In this document: positions 1-5,950 of the stretch, in pieces
Numbering within the stretch: the stretch's first letter is position 1
How the letters are laid out: the number at the start of each line of letters is the position of its first letter
Assembly: GCA_934215995.1 (NCBI GenBank)
Contig: CAKQBC010000155.1
Location: 1-6,061, forward strand
Direction of reading: 5' to 3'
DNA: 6,061 nucleotides
Source of the DNA: an uncultured Bacillus sp.
GTDB lineage: Bacteria; Bacillota; Bacilli; Bacillales; DSM-1321
The notes under the pieces: generated by a model
The model's input: only the letters and a program-made list of their open reading frames with translations
What the model was told of the DNA's origin: nothing
Database searches by the model: none
Translations under genes and position numbers: made by a program

Positions 1-29
1 TTGTAATATTTTAAGAGAATTTGTATAAT
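1..29 (+). promoter_or_regulatory. Possible sigma-A promoter at the window edge
   Basis: TTGTAA (1-6) and a perfect TATAAT (24-29) are separated by 17 bases, the ideal sigma-A spacing. The -35 matches 4 of 6 consensus bases. Transcription would start near 36 and run into the terminator at 154-195. The match could be chance in an AT-rich intergenic stretch, and upstream context is cut off by the window edge. A short open frame ending in TAA at 26-28 could instead be the tail of an upstream gene. Confidence 0.3.
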
Positions 30-153
30 TAATAACGTTGCATTGGGGTTTTTGGAGGTCATTTCCAATTGTGATGTTTGTCAAGAGGCATCCGGGAAAA
101 CCGCCTTAACATCCCTTGTTCATACTGCAATCCTAAAAGTTATTACGAAGTGA
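30..153 (+). other. Non-coding or leader stretch, no convincing gene
   Basis: This stretch lies between a promoter-like element and an intrinsic terminator. It contains a good Shine-Dalgarno sequence, GGAGG at 54-58, followed only by a very short frame (GTG at 71 or ATG at 74, stop TAA at 104-106, about 11-12 residues). The GGAGG lies in a possible small hairpin, TTGGA (52-56) with TCCAA (64-68). Another weak hairpin may form between the GAGGC region (85-89) and GCCTT (103-107). I recognise no known riboswitch or small RNA class. It may be a small RNA, a leader peptide unit or plain intergenic DNA. Confidence 0.25.
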
Positions 154-195
154 AAGGCCGACTCCTACCGAAACCTAGCAGTCGGCCTTCTTTGT
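154..195 (+). terminator. Intrinsic terminator
   Basis: AAGGCCGACT (154-163) and AGTCGGCCTT (180-189) form a perfect 10-bp GC-rich stem with a 16-base loop. A short, interrupted T-rich tail (TTCTTTGT) follows. It would end whatever transcript enters from the left, either an upstream gene or the short transcript proposed from position 36. It separates that transcription from the DUF2621 gene. The tail is weak, so termination may be partial. Confidence 0.7.
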
Positions 196-212
196 AGGGT
201 TTACCATACATA

Positions 213-243
213 TTGATACCGGGTTTAGTACTTTCCATTTAAT
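213..243 (+). promoter_or_regulatory. Weak candidate promoter for the DUF2621 gene
   Basis: TTGATA (213-218) matches the -35 consensus at 5 of 6 bases and TTTAAT (238-243) matches the -10 at 5 of 6. The spacer is 19 bases, longer than the preferred 17. Because a terminator lies just upstream at 154-195, a promoter somewhere in 196-270 is expected, and this is the best sigma-A-like pair I see. CATACATA at 205-212 resembles a sigma-E -10, but I found no matching -35. Confidence 0.22.
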
Positions 244-280
244 TGATACAAACATAAATCATGAACGGGGGACATGGAGC

Positions 281-733
281 ATGCTGGAAGGTTGGTTTTT
301 ATGGTTTATTTTGCTTTGGATCATCGTACTGCCTACACTGATGGCTATCGGCGGATTTTTTATGTTCCGCAAGTTTCTGAAAAGGCTGCCCAAAAATGAT
401 GGCATGTCGGATATGGATTGGGAAGAATATTATGTGAAAGAAACTAGGCATTTATGGACTAAGGAAACGAAAGCTTTTTTGGAGGATTTGGTCACCCCTG
501 TACCTGAGTTATTCCGTGATGTGGCAAGGCAGAAAATTGCCGGAAAAATCGGGGAATTGGCATTGAAGGAAAAAGCCAAAAGGATTGATACAGACCTGAT
601 CATCAGGGGATATATCATTGCAACCCCAAAGAGGGACCACAAGTTTCTTCGCAAGAAGCTGAATGAAAACCGCATAAACATTCAACCATATGAACATCTC
701 TTCGAGTATGGAAAGGCTGATTCTTCGGTATAA
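281..733 (+). CDS. yneK: DUF2621 family membrane protein (YneK-like)
   Basis: This is a 150-residue protein of unknown function that I recognise as the Bacillus DUF2621/YneK family, from memory and without a search. Residues about 5-29 form one hydrophobic membrane segment. It is followed by RKFLKR (30-35), so by the positive-inside rule the rest should lie in the cytoplasm. The soluble part has WEEYY (47-51), a WT at 59-60, VPELFRDVARQKIAGKIG (74-91) and IIRGYIIATPKRDHKF (107-122). The WT...VPxxxRxxARxxI pattern recalls the small PCP-reductase domain at the C-terminus of light-independent protochlorophyllide reductase subunits, which is an inference. The ATG at 281 is preceded by GGGGGA (267-272) eight bases away. 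The gene appears monocistronic, bounded by terminators at 154-195 and 712-751, the second overlapping its stop codon. In B. subtilis, as I recall, yneK lies close to cotM and sspP. An sspP lies 4.5 kb downstream here, which supports the assignment. Confidence 0.8.
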   Translation: MLEGWFLWFILLWIIVLPTLMAIGGFFMFRKFLKRLPKNDGMSDMDWEEYYVKETRHLWTKETKAFLEDLVTPVPELFRDVARQKIAGKIGELALKEKAKRIDTDLIIRGYIIATPKRDHKFLRKKLNENRINIQPYEHLFEYGKADSSV

Positions 734-751
734 CCGAAAATCAGCTTTTTT
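712..751 (+). terminator. Terminator overlapping the end of the DUF2621 gene
   Basis: GGCTGATT (715-722) pairs with AATCAGCT (739-746), using one G-U pair, and TTCGGT (724-729) pairs with ACCGAA (733-738). C723 is bulged and the loop is ATA. Six T residues (746-751) follow. The stop codon TAA (731-733) lies in the loop and the top of the stem, so the left arm encodes the last residues of the protein. It isolates the gene from sbcDC. Confidence 0.85.
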
Positions 752-836
752 CTTGATGAATGTTCGCAGCAAGGAAAGCCGGCTTGTCCGACTGTGCTAT
801 TGCTTTTAAAGCCTATTTAAGGAAAGAGTTGCTGTG

Positions 837-865
837 TGAAGAAAAGCGGCGATAAATTTTCTTCA
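837..865. repeat. 9-bp inverted repeat upstream of sbcD promoter
   Basis: TGAAGAAAA (837-845) and TTTTCTTCA (857-865) are perfect inverted copies separated by 11 bases. There is no T-run after the second arm, so it is not a typical terminator. It directly abuts the LexA-like box and promoter of sbcDC and could be a protein-binding site, but no known regulator motif is recognised. Confidence 0.4.
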
Positions 866-900
866 GAACGTACATTCCTGAACAAAAAGTCTGATATACT
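865..900 (+). promoter_or_regulatory. sbcDC promoter with LexA-like box
   Basis: TGATATACT (892-900) is a strong extended -10 (TG-N-TATACT), so a good -35 is not essential, and none is visible at the right distance. Transcription should start near 907, just ahead of the sbcD ribosome binding site at 922-927. AGAACGTACATTCC (865-878) overlaps the -35 region. It fits the Gram-positive LexA/DinR consensus CGAACRNRYGTTYC except at two positions, the first C and the G of GTT. Its position would suit repression by LexA. The promoter call is fairly secure; the LexA site is a candidate only. Confidence 0.6.
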
Positions 901-933
901 GGAAAGAAGTTTAGATAGGAAAGAGGGATTCGA

Positions 934-2076
934 TTGAAGTTCATCCATACAGCCGACTGGCATTTAGGAAAAATAGTCCACGGTATTTATATGACAGAAA
1001 ACCAAAGATATATGCTGATGGAATTTTTGCGGATTGTGGAAGAAGAACAGCCCGATGCTATTGTGATAGCGGGGGATTTATACGATCGTTCTGTCCCTCC
1101 GACAGAAGCTGTTGATTTATTGGACGAAATATTATTTAAGATAAATATAGATATGAAAATACCGATCGTCGCGATAGCAGGCAATCATGACAGCGCAGAA
1201 AGGCTGTCGTTCGGCACTTCCTGGTACAAGCACAGCAAACTTCATATCCATGGGAAGACAGCAATGGACATTGAAGGCATTCAGATTGAAGGGGTCAACT
1301 TCTACTGTGTGCCATTCTCCGAACCTGGTGTCATCAGGCAGTTGCATGGGGACGATTCAATTCATACCCATCATGACGCCATGGCTTCCGTGCTCGGCAA
1401 AATAGAGGAAACGTTGGATACCAGTGTTCCGAATGTGCTGGTCGGGCACGCATTTGTAGCTGGAGGGGAAACATCGGATTCCGAACGAGTCCTTTCCGTA
1501 GGCGGGTCCGGTACCGTGTCTGCTGACCTGTTCTCAGCCTTTTCGTATACGGCGCTCGGGCATCTCCATAGCCCAGCGGCGATCAAGCACCCGAAAATCT
1601 ATTATTCAGGGTCATTGCTGAAATACTCATTCTCAGAGGCAAATCATAAAAAGTCCGTCAATATTGTTCAGATGGAACCCGATGGTACTTTCTCCGTCGA
1701 GAAAAGACCGCTTGTTCCGCATCGGGACATGAGGGAAATCAAGGGTTACTTCGAAGAAATCATGGATCCGGCCTTTTACCAGAAACAGAATGTCGAAGAT
1801 TACCTGAATATCATCCTGTTGGATGAAGGAACGATTATAGATCCTATCCAGAAGCTTAGGCAGGTGTATCCGAATGTCCTTCACCTGGAGCGACAATGGG
1901 ATGCAATGGACTTGAAAAACAAAAACAGCTTTTCAGCCCAGAAAGGGGAAAATCAAAGTGAGCTGGCATTGTTTGAAAGCTTTTATAAACAAATGACTGA
2001 CAGAAACTTCGATGAAAAAAAAGAAAGCATCATGAAACGGATCATTGGTGAAGTGAAAAAAGAGGTGGAAAAATAA
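934..2076 (+). CDS. sbcD: Nuclease SbcCD subunit D (Mre11-type)
   Basis: SbcD is the metal-dependent nuclease subunit of the SbcCD complex, which works with the SbcC ATPase in the cytoplasm to cut DNA hairpins and trim blocked or damaged double-strand ends. The 380-residue length is normal. All calcineurin-like phosphoesterase motifs of the Mre11/SbcD group are visible: ADWHLGK with D8 and H10, GDLYDR with D48, GNHDSAERLS with N84, H85 and D86, VGHAF with H172, and GHLHSP with H210 and H212. The C-terminal third (from about 260) should form the DNA-capping and SbcC-binding part. The start is TTG at 934: it gives the expected N-terminus MKFIHTADWHLGK, and AGAGGG (922-927) lies six bases upstream. 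It is the first gene of an operon with sbcC, one base separating stop and start, behind an extended -10 promoter with a LexA-like box. No catalytic residue is missing and no frameshift is seen. Confidence 0.97.
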   Translation: MKFIHTADWHLGKIVHGIYMTENQRYMLMEFLRIVEEEQPDAIVIAGDLYDRSVPPTEAVDLLDEILFKINIDMKIPIVAIAGNHDSAERLSFGTSWYKHSKLHIHGKTAMDIEGIQIEGVNFYCVPFSEPGVIRQLHGDDSIHTHHDAMASVLGKIEETLDTSVPNVLVGHAFVAGGETSDSERVLSVGGSGTVSADLFSAFSYTALGHLHSPAAIKHPKIYYSGSLLKYSFSEANHKKSVNIVQMEPDGTFSVEKRPLVPHRDMREIKGYFEEIMDPAFYQKQNVEDYLNIILLDEGTIIDPIQKLRQVYPNVLHLERQWDAMDLKNKNSFSAQKGENQSELALFESFYKQMTDRNFDEKKESIMKRIIGEVKKEVEK

Positions 2077-2077
2077 G

Positions 2078-5000
2078 ATGAAACCATTAAAGTTGCAAAT
2101 GCAGGCATTCGGCCCATATGCCAAAAATGAGATCATTGATTTCACGAAGCTCGGCAACAGGAATATGTTCGTCATTTCCGGAAAAACCGGAGCGGGGAAA
2201 ACGACTATTTTTGATGGGATCAGCTTCGCCATCTATGGGAAAGCAAGCGGCGATGACCGTGCCGGCCATGACCTCCGCAGCCATTTCGCCGATGAGGACA
2301 TGCTTACTGAAGTCAGCCTGACTTTCCAATTAAGGGATGAAATATATTTCATCAAGAGAAGCCCCAAGCAGGAAAGGAAAAAGAAGAACGGAAACGGCTA
2401 CACAGAGGAAAACGCCAAAGCCGAACTCTATGAAGAGACGAAGGATGGCAGGCTTCTGCTAGGGTCTAACATTAAAGAGGTCGACGAAAAGATTCGCCAG
2501 ATCATCGGGCTGGATGCCACGCAGTTCAAACAAATCCTGATGATTCCGCAAGGGGATTTCAAAAAGCTGCTTACATCGGAAAGCAAAGAAAAAGAATTGA
2601 TCCTACAAAAATTATTCCATACAGAAATCTATAAACGGATTGAAGAAAAGCTGAAAGAGGAAGCAACCGCTGCTAAGGAACTGGATAAGCGGCTCCGATT
2701 GGAAATGGAAACCTATATGAATGGAATCCATTGGGCCGAACCGCAGAGTGCGGACGGGGAAAACGAGGAGTCCGCGCAGGGATCCCCTGTCCAGGTGCTT
2801 GAACAGCTTGGGCTTCTGATCGATCTGCAAAAAAAGCAATTGGATGCCTATGTAAGCGAGCTTGACGGCCTGACGGCAATTGAAAAGCAGCTGCAACGCG
2901 ATCTTTTTCAAGCGAAGGACATTGCGGACAAATTCAAAGAGCTGAATCAGCTGAAGGCTGAGAAAAAGAAACTTGATGATAGAAGGGAAATGATCGCTTC
3001 CTTTGAAGTTCAGCTGAAGGATGCCAGAAAAGCGGCAATGCTCGAAAAGCAGGAACAATCCTACGTGAAAATCGGCCAAAAGGTTAAAGACCTGAATGCT
3101 TCAATTGGGCAGATGGAAGCGAAGCATAAAGAACTGCTCGTGAAAATGGACTCCATCAACCAGTCATATGAGGAAGAAATGGCGAAGTCAGGAGAAAGGG
3201 AAGAAGCTGCCCAGCAGGTTATGGCATTGCAGGAAATGCGGTCTGACATTCTTCAATTTGAAGATTTCAGGCTGGAAGTATCGGAAGGGAAAAAGGAATT
3301 GGACCAGCTAATTTCCGCCTATGGCCAAATGGAAAAGGAACTTGAAGATACAGAGCGTCAGCTCCGAATAGCAGAAGAGAATATTTCCTCAGCGCAAAAA
3401 GCCGCAATTGGCCATGCGGAAAAATCGAGGGAACTTGAGAAAATGGCAGAGGCGGCTAAGCTGCTGGAGGAAGCCATCTCCTTATCGAAAGAAGCTGAAG
3501 AGAGTGAAAGGATAGTCTTTAAGGCAGAGGAAGATCTGAAAAAAAAGTCAGATGCATATACTTTGCTGCATGAGCAATACAAAGAACTTGAACACAGGTA
3601 CATGCAATCGCATGCAAGCAGGCTTGCTCGTATGCTACATGAAGGCCAGCCCTGTTCCGTATGCGGTTCAACCAGCCATCCAAGCCCGGCAAACCTGAAC
3701 GGGGAAGCTGTATCTGAAGAAGAAATAGAAGAGAGCAAGAAGCGCCTGGAAAATGCCGATCAGCAGCGGACTTCCGCAGAACAGCTTCTCTTTAAAGCAA
3801 AAGTAAAGCGGGAAACGATTCTGGAATCTGCTGCAAAGCATGAAAAGAAATTGATCGACTCTGTGCCTGAGTACAAAGCGGGGCAAACCGCCGTTATTTT
3901 GTCCGGCCTGGTGGAAAAGCGCTCCATTCTGGCGGGCGAAGCGGCTGTCCTGGAAACGGCAATGAAACAACTGCCTTCGATGGAACAGCGGAAAAATCAA
4001 TTGCGTGATCGCCACGAACTGTTGAAGACAGGGATGAAGGACAGAAAAATGCAGATGGACGCCAAAAGTGAGGCGTACATCGGTAAGCAGACAAGGCTTG
4101 CTGACATGGAAAAAAGGCTCCCTGCAAACCTTCGCACGAAAGTTGACTATGAACGGGCTATTCAAATGGCGCAAGACAGGAAGCAGCAGCTCGAAAAGGA
4201 TTTACACATGAAAAGGGAAGCGCTGCAAAATGCCAAACAGGAAGAAGCAAGGCTGAAGAGCGCAATCGAAACAAATACGGCCAGCCTTTATGCTATGCAA
4301 ACAGAGCTTACGCAAGAAAGGGAACTGTTCAAAAAGGAAATGGACAGGCAAGGATTCGCTTCCTATCAGCTATATGTGGAGGCTAAGAAAACGGAGGAAC
4401 AAATAAAGCTGCTTGAAGGCCAGATTGAACAATTCCAGAAGGAAGATCAGCGTGTAGACAGTCTTTTGTCTAATCTTGCATACGCCCTTAAGGGGATAGA
4501 GTACCCGGATTTGGCGATGATCGAGCAGAAAATCGAAAAAAATGAGGAAGAAGTCAAGCGGAAAAGGGAAATGATCAATTCGATTGAACATCTGATCAAG
4601 CATCATGAATCGATATTGGCAAACATCAAAGCCACAATCGAGAAGCAAAGGGATGTGCAGGCCCAGTATGAGACAATCGGCCATCTGTACGATTTATCGA
4701 GAGGCAGCAATCCATTCCGCATTACATTCGAGCGATTTGTGCTGGCTGCCTTTTTGGACGATATTCTTAAGGAAGCGAACGTAAGGCTTAAAAGGATGAC
4801 AAGCGGAAGATACCAGCTTATGCGCAAAGTCGACCCTACCCGAAGAAATGTGCAAAGCGGATTGGAATTGACCGTTTTCGATCAATTCACTGGCATGGAA
4901 CGGCACGTGAAAACCTTATCAGGGGGAGAAAGCTTCAAGGCTTCCTTGGCCCTTGCCTTGGGCCTGGCTGCAGTTGTCCAGCAGAATGCCGGGGGCATAT

Positions 5001-5209
5001 CTTTGGAGACAATGTTTATTGATGAAGGCTTTGGGACACTAGATCCGGAATCGCTTGACCAGGCCATAGAATCGCTGCTTGAAATCCAAAGCAGCGGCCG
5101 ACTTGTCGGCATCATTTCCCATGTTCCTGAATTGAAGGAAAGAATCGATGCCAGGCTCGAGGTAATCGGACGCCAAAACGGGAGCACGACCAGGTTCGTT
5201 TTGGACTGA
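2078..5209 (+). CDS. sbcC: Nuclease SbcCD subunit C (Rad50-type SMC ATPase)
   Basis: SbcC is the ATPase that clamps DNA and controls SbcD nuclease activity. It has 1043 residues, close to E. coli SbcC. The N-terminal ATPase half carries Walker A GKTGAGKTT (35-43) and the Q-loop IPQGDF with Q158. Two long, charged, heptad-like coiled-coil arms (about 170-515 and 540-870) flank a zinc hook, CSVC, with C526 and C529 almost exactly at the midpoint. The hook lets two coils join through a shared zinc ion. The C-terminal half has the signature LSGGES (947-952), Walker B with MFIDEGFGTLD (979-989) and the switch histidine H1015 in ISHVPEL. Both ATPase halves and the hook are intact, so the protein should be functional. 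Start ATG 2078 is one base after the sbcD stop, with GAGGTGG (2062-2068) inside the end of sbcD serving as ribosome binding site, which implies co-translation. The operon ends in hairpins at 5223-5287. Unlike in B. subtilis, no addAB precedes it within the window. Confidence 0.97.
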   Translation: MKPLKLQMQAFGPYAKNEIIDFTKLGNRNMFVISGKTGAGKTTIFDGISFAIYGKASGDDRAGHDLRSHFADEDMLTEVSLTFQLRDEIYFIKRSPKQERKKKNGNGYTEENAKAELYEETKDGRLLLGSNIKEVDEKIRQIIGLDATQFKQILMIPQGDFKKLLTSESKEKELILQKLFHTEIYKRIEEKLKEEATAAKELDKRLRLEMETYMNGIHWAEPQSADGENEESAQGSPVQVLEQLGLLIDLQKKQLDAYVSELDGLTAIEKQLQRDLFQAKDIADKFKELNQLKAEKKKLDDRREMIASFEVQLKDARKAAMLEKQEQSYVKIGQKVKDLNASIGQMEAKHKELLVKMDSINQSYEEEMAKSGEREEAAQQVMALQEMRSDILQFEDFRLEVSEGKKELDQLISAYGQMEKELEDTERQLRIAEENISSAQKAAIGHAEKSRELEKMAEAAKLLEEAISLSKEAEESERIVFKAEEDLKKKSDAYTLLHEQYKELEHRYMQSHASRLARMLHEGQPCSVCGSTSHPSPANLNGEAVSEEEIEESKKRLENADQQRTSAEQLLFKAKVKRETILESAAKHEKKLIDSVPEYKAGQTAVILSGLVEKRSILAGEAAVLETAMKQLPSMEQRKNQLRDRHELLKTGMKDRKMQMDAKSEAYIGKQTRLADMEKRLPANLRTKVDYERAIQMAQDRKQQLEKDLHMKREALQNAKQEEARLKSAIETNTASLYAMQTELTQERELFKKEMDRQGFASYQLYVEAKKTEEQIKLLEGQIEQFQKEDQRVDSLLSNLAYALKGIEYPDLAMIEQKIEKNEEEVKRKREMINSIEHLIKHHESILANIKATIEKQRDVQAQYETIGHLYDLSRGSNPFRITFERFVLAAFLDDILKEANVRLKRMTSGRYQLMRKVDPTRRNVQSGLELTVFDQFTGMERHVKTLSGGESFKASLALALGLAAVVQQNAGGISLETMFIDEGFGTLDPESLDQAIESLLEIQSSGRLVGIISHVPELKERIDARLEVIGRQNGSTTRFVLD

Positions 5210-5222
5210 CTATAACAGCATT

Positions 5223-5239
5223 GCCGGCAGAATGCCGGC
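5223..5239 (+). repeat. Small hairpin after sbcC
   Basis: GCCGGCA (5223-5229) and TGCCGGC (5233-5239) form a 7-bp stem with a 3-base loop, 13 bases after the sbcC stop. No T-run follows, so it is probably not a terminator by itself. It stands directly before the true terminator and may protect the 3' end or assist pausing. Confidence 0.5.
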
Positions 5240-5242
5240 CTT

Positions 5243-5287
5243 AAATGAGCCGGAATCCAGATCGGGATTCCGGCTCATTTTTTATTT
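5243..5287. terminator. Strong terminator shared by sbcDC and sspP
   Basis: AAATGAGCCGGAATCC (5243-5258) and its exact inverse at 5265-5280 form a perfect 16-bp stem with a 6-base loop. On the plus strand the stem runs into TTTTTTATTT (5278-5287), a strong tail ending the sbcDC transcript. On the minus strand the same stem lies just past the sspP stop and ends in only about three T residues, so it probably also stops sspP transcription, but less efficiently. Confidence 0.92.
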
Positions 5288-5293
5288 CAAAGC

Positions 5294-5437
5294 TTACATA
5301 TCGTGATGGGAATGATGCTTTTGTCTTGTGTGGTTCCTGTTTTTAACCTTATGCGATCCGCTCAATGGTTCCGGCTGGCCTGATTGCCCGCCTTGGTTTG
5401 CTTTCTTATTCTTTTCTTTTCGTTCATTTTTGCCCAA
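5294..5437 (-). CDS. sspP: Small acid-soluble spore protein P
   Basis: SspP is a minor small acid-soluble protein of the spore core, in B. subtilis made in the forespore under sigma-G; its precise role is unclear. The 47-residue product has a lysine- and asparagine-rich start, then GQPEPLSGS (20-28), [11 protein letters not shown] (31-41) and a histidine-rich end HHSHHDM. These closely match my memory of the 48-residue B. subtilis SspP, including the terminal HDM. The start is TTG at 5437-5435: there is no in-frame ATG before the last residue, and a near-perfect ribosome binding site AAAGGAGG (5447-5454) sits nine bases upstream. It converges on sbcC, 84 bases between stops, sharing the terminator. 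In B. subtilis sspP follows sspO, but no sspO is seen upstream here, and I found no convincing sigma-G promoter in 5455-5640. At this length, and with a TTG start, gene finders could easily miss it. Confidence 0.93.
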   Translation of the reverse strand: MGKNERKEKNKKANQGGQSGQPEPLSGSHKVKNRNHTRQKHHSHHDM

Positions 5438-5443
5438 AGGTAT

Positions 5444-5454
5444 GGACCTCCTTT
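5444..5454 (-). promoter_or_regulatory. sspP ribosome binding site deciding a TTG start
   Basis: Read on the minus strand this is AAAGGAGGTCC, an almost complete complement of the 16S rRNA 3' end. Nine bases separate AAGGAGG from the TTG codon, the optimal distance in Bacillus. It is the main evidence that the TTG is the true start. Confidence 0.9.
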
Positions 5455-5483
5455 ATTGACTTGCTGTTTTTAATGCAGATGAA

Positions 5484-5551
5484 GCCGGGCGATCCGTTTT
5501 TGCCCCGGCATATCCTGTGATATGAAGCATAGGGGCTATAAAAGACCCTAT
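5484..5551. repeat. Cluster of short inverted repeats between sspP and the 84-aa gene
   Basis: Three small dyads lie within 70 bases: GCCGGG (5484-5489) with CCCGGC (5504-5509), CATATC (5509-5514) with GATATG (5519-5524) around a 4-base gap, and ATAGGG (5529-5534) with CCCTAT (5546-5551). All are perfect but only 6 bp long. They lie in the divergent intergenic region that must hold the promoters of both genes. On the minus strand they would fall in or near the sspP leader. They may be operators, RNA structure or chance. Confidence 0.3.
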
Positions 5552-5585
5552 TAATAAATTGTGTCAACGGACGATTTTTATTCCC

Positions 5586-5617
5586 TGCATAAGCAGTCTG
5601 AAACTGAGGGAAAATAA
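5586..5617 (+). promoter_or_regulatory. Candidate sigma-F-like promoter for the 84-aa gene
   Basis: TGCATA (5586-5591) fits the forespore -35 pattern WGYATA, and GGGAAAATAA (5608-5617) fits the sigma-F -10 pattern GGNRANANTW except at one base, with 16 bases between them. Transcription would start near 5624, leaving a very short leader with AAAGGGG (5627-5633) as ribosome binding site. I see no better sigma-A alternative nearby. The motif is short and degenerate, so this is a suggestion. Confidence 0.25.
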
Positions 5618-5641
5618 GCATTAGAGAAAGGGGTAATCAGA

Positions 5642-5896
5642 ATGCCGTACCGCAAGGATAAGCAAATGGCCTTTCAGGAAGCCCAGGAAGGCACGAAAGA
5701 AATTAAAGATGTAGTGGAGAAAATGGACGTGCATGGCAGCGACTATGGCAGCCAGCAGAAACTTCTTGCCCATAAACTAAATACAGTGACACAGCAAATT
5801 GAGAATGCATTCGAACTGGCGTCAGAACATCAGCGAATCCAGCTGGAACAATATCAGCAGGAATTGCAGGAAATTGCCGGCCAGTATATTGATTAA
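5642..5896 (+). CDS. Small helical protein of unknown function
   Basis: This 84-residue protein is not confidently recognised. It has no signal peptide, membrane segment or cysteine. It is highly charged and glutamine-rich and looks like two helices: residues about 4-28, then a GSDYGS turn (32-37), then a long amphipathic helix 38-82 containing LNTVTQQIENAFELASEHQ (46-64) and a Q/E-rich tail. The pattern (a short acidic helix, then a long helix with a QR.QL repeat) weakly recalls the Bacillus YtzC/DUF2524 small proteins, by memory only. Start ATG 5642 has GAAAGGGG (5626-5633) eight bases upstream, and the coding frame ends at a strong terminator (5905-5945), so it is a real, monocistronic gene. 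It is divergent from sspP, and a sigma-F-like promoter may precede it, hinting at forespore expression. A structural or adaptor role is possible, but nothing shows it. Confidence 0.85.
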   Translation: MPYRKDKQMAFQEAQEGTKEIKDVVEKMDVHGSDYGSQQKLLAHKLNTVTQQIENAFELASEHQRIQLEQYQQELQEIAGQYID

Positions 5897-5904
5897 GCCT
5901 TTCA

Positions 5905-5950
5905 AGGGCCAGACAAAGCATCATGATGCTCGTCTGGCCCTTTTTGTTTT
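5905..5950 (+). terminator. Terminator after the 84-aa gene
   Basis: AGGGCCAGAC (5905-5914) pairs perfectly with GTCTGGCCCT (5932-5941), and an inner AGCATCATGATGCT (5917-5930) palindrome extends the stem beyond a small internal loop. The tail TTTTTGTTTT (5941-5950) follows. It lies eight bases after the stop codon and should end the transcript of the 84-residue protein gene. Confidence 0.93.

Noticed and set aside
71..106. Tiny frame (GTG 71 or ATG 74 to TAA 104-106, 11-12 residues) behind GGAGG at 54-58
   Set aside because: The Shine-Dalgarno is 12-15 bases from the start, longer than usual, and the peptide (MFVKRHPGKPP) has no recognisable features. Kept only as a remark in the leader entry.
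78..197. Frame from TTG 78 containing CSYC, resembling half a zinc ribbon
   Set aside because: No ribosome binding site precedes the TTG, and the frame runs through the terminator stem, so the CxxC is probably chance.
757..930. Short plus-strand frames between the DUF2621 gene and sbcD
   Set aside because: All are under 20 codons, lack a plausible ribosome binding site and lie in the promoter region.
2612..4174. Long open frames on the minus strand inside sbcC
   Set aside because: They are shadows of the purine-rich coiled-coil coding sequence; they lack ribosome binding sites, are not protein-like in composition and oppose an intact conserved gene.
5566..5571. TTGACA on the minus strand (about 5566-5571) as an sspP -35
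   Set aside because: The nearest -10-like sequence, TTATAG, is 20 bases away, too far for sigma-A, and sspP would be expected to use a forespore sigma factor.
5424..5621. 65-codon minus-strand frame overlapping the sspP start
   Set aside because: It overlaps sspP in another frame, has no good ribosome binding site and no recognisable similarity; sspP explains the strong ribosome binding site instead.
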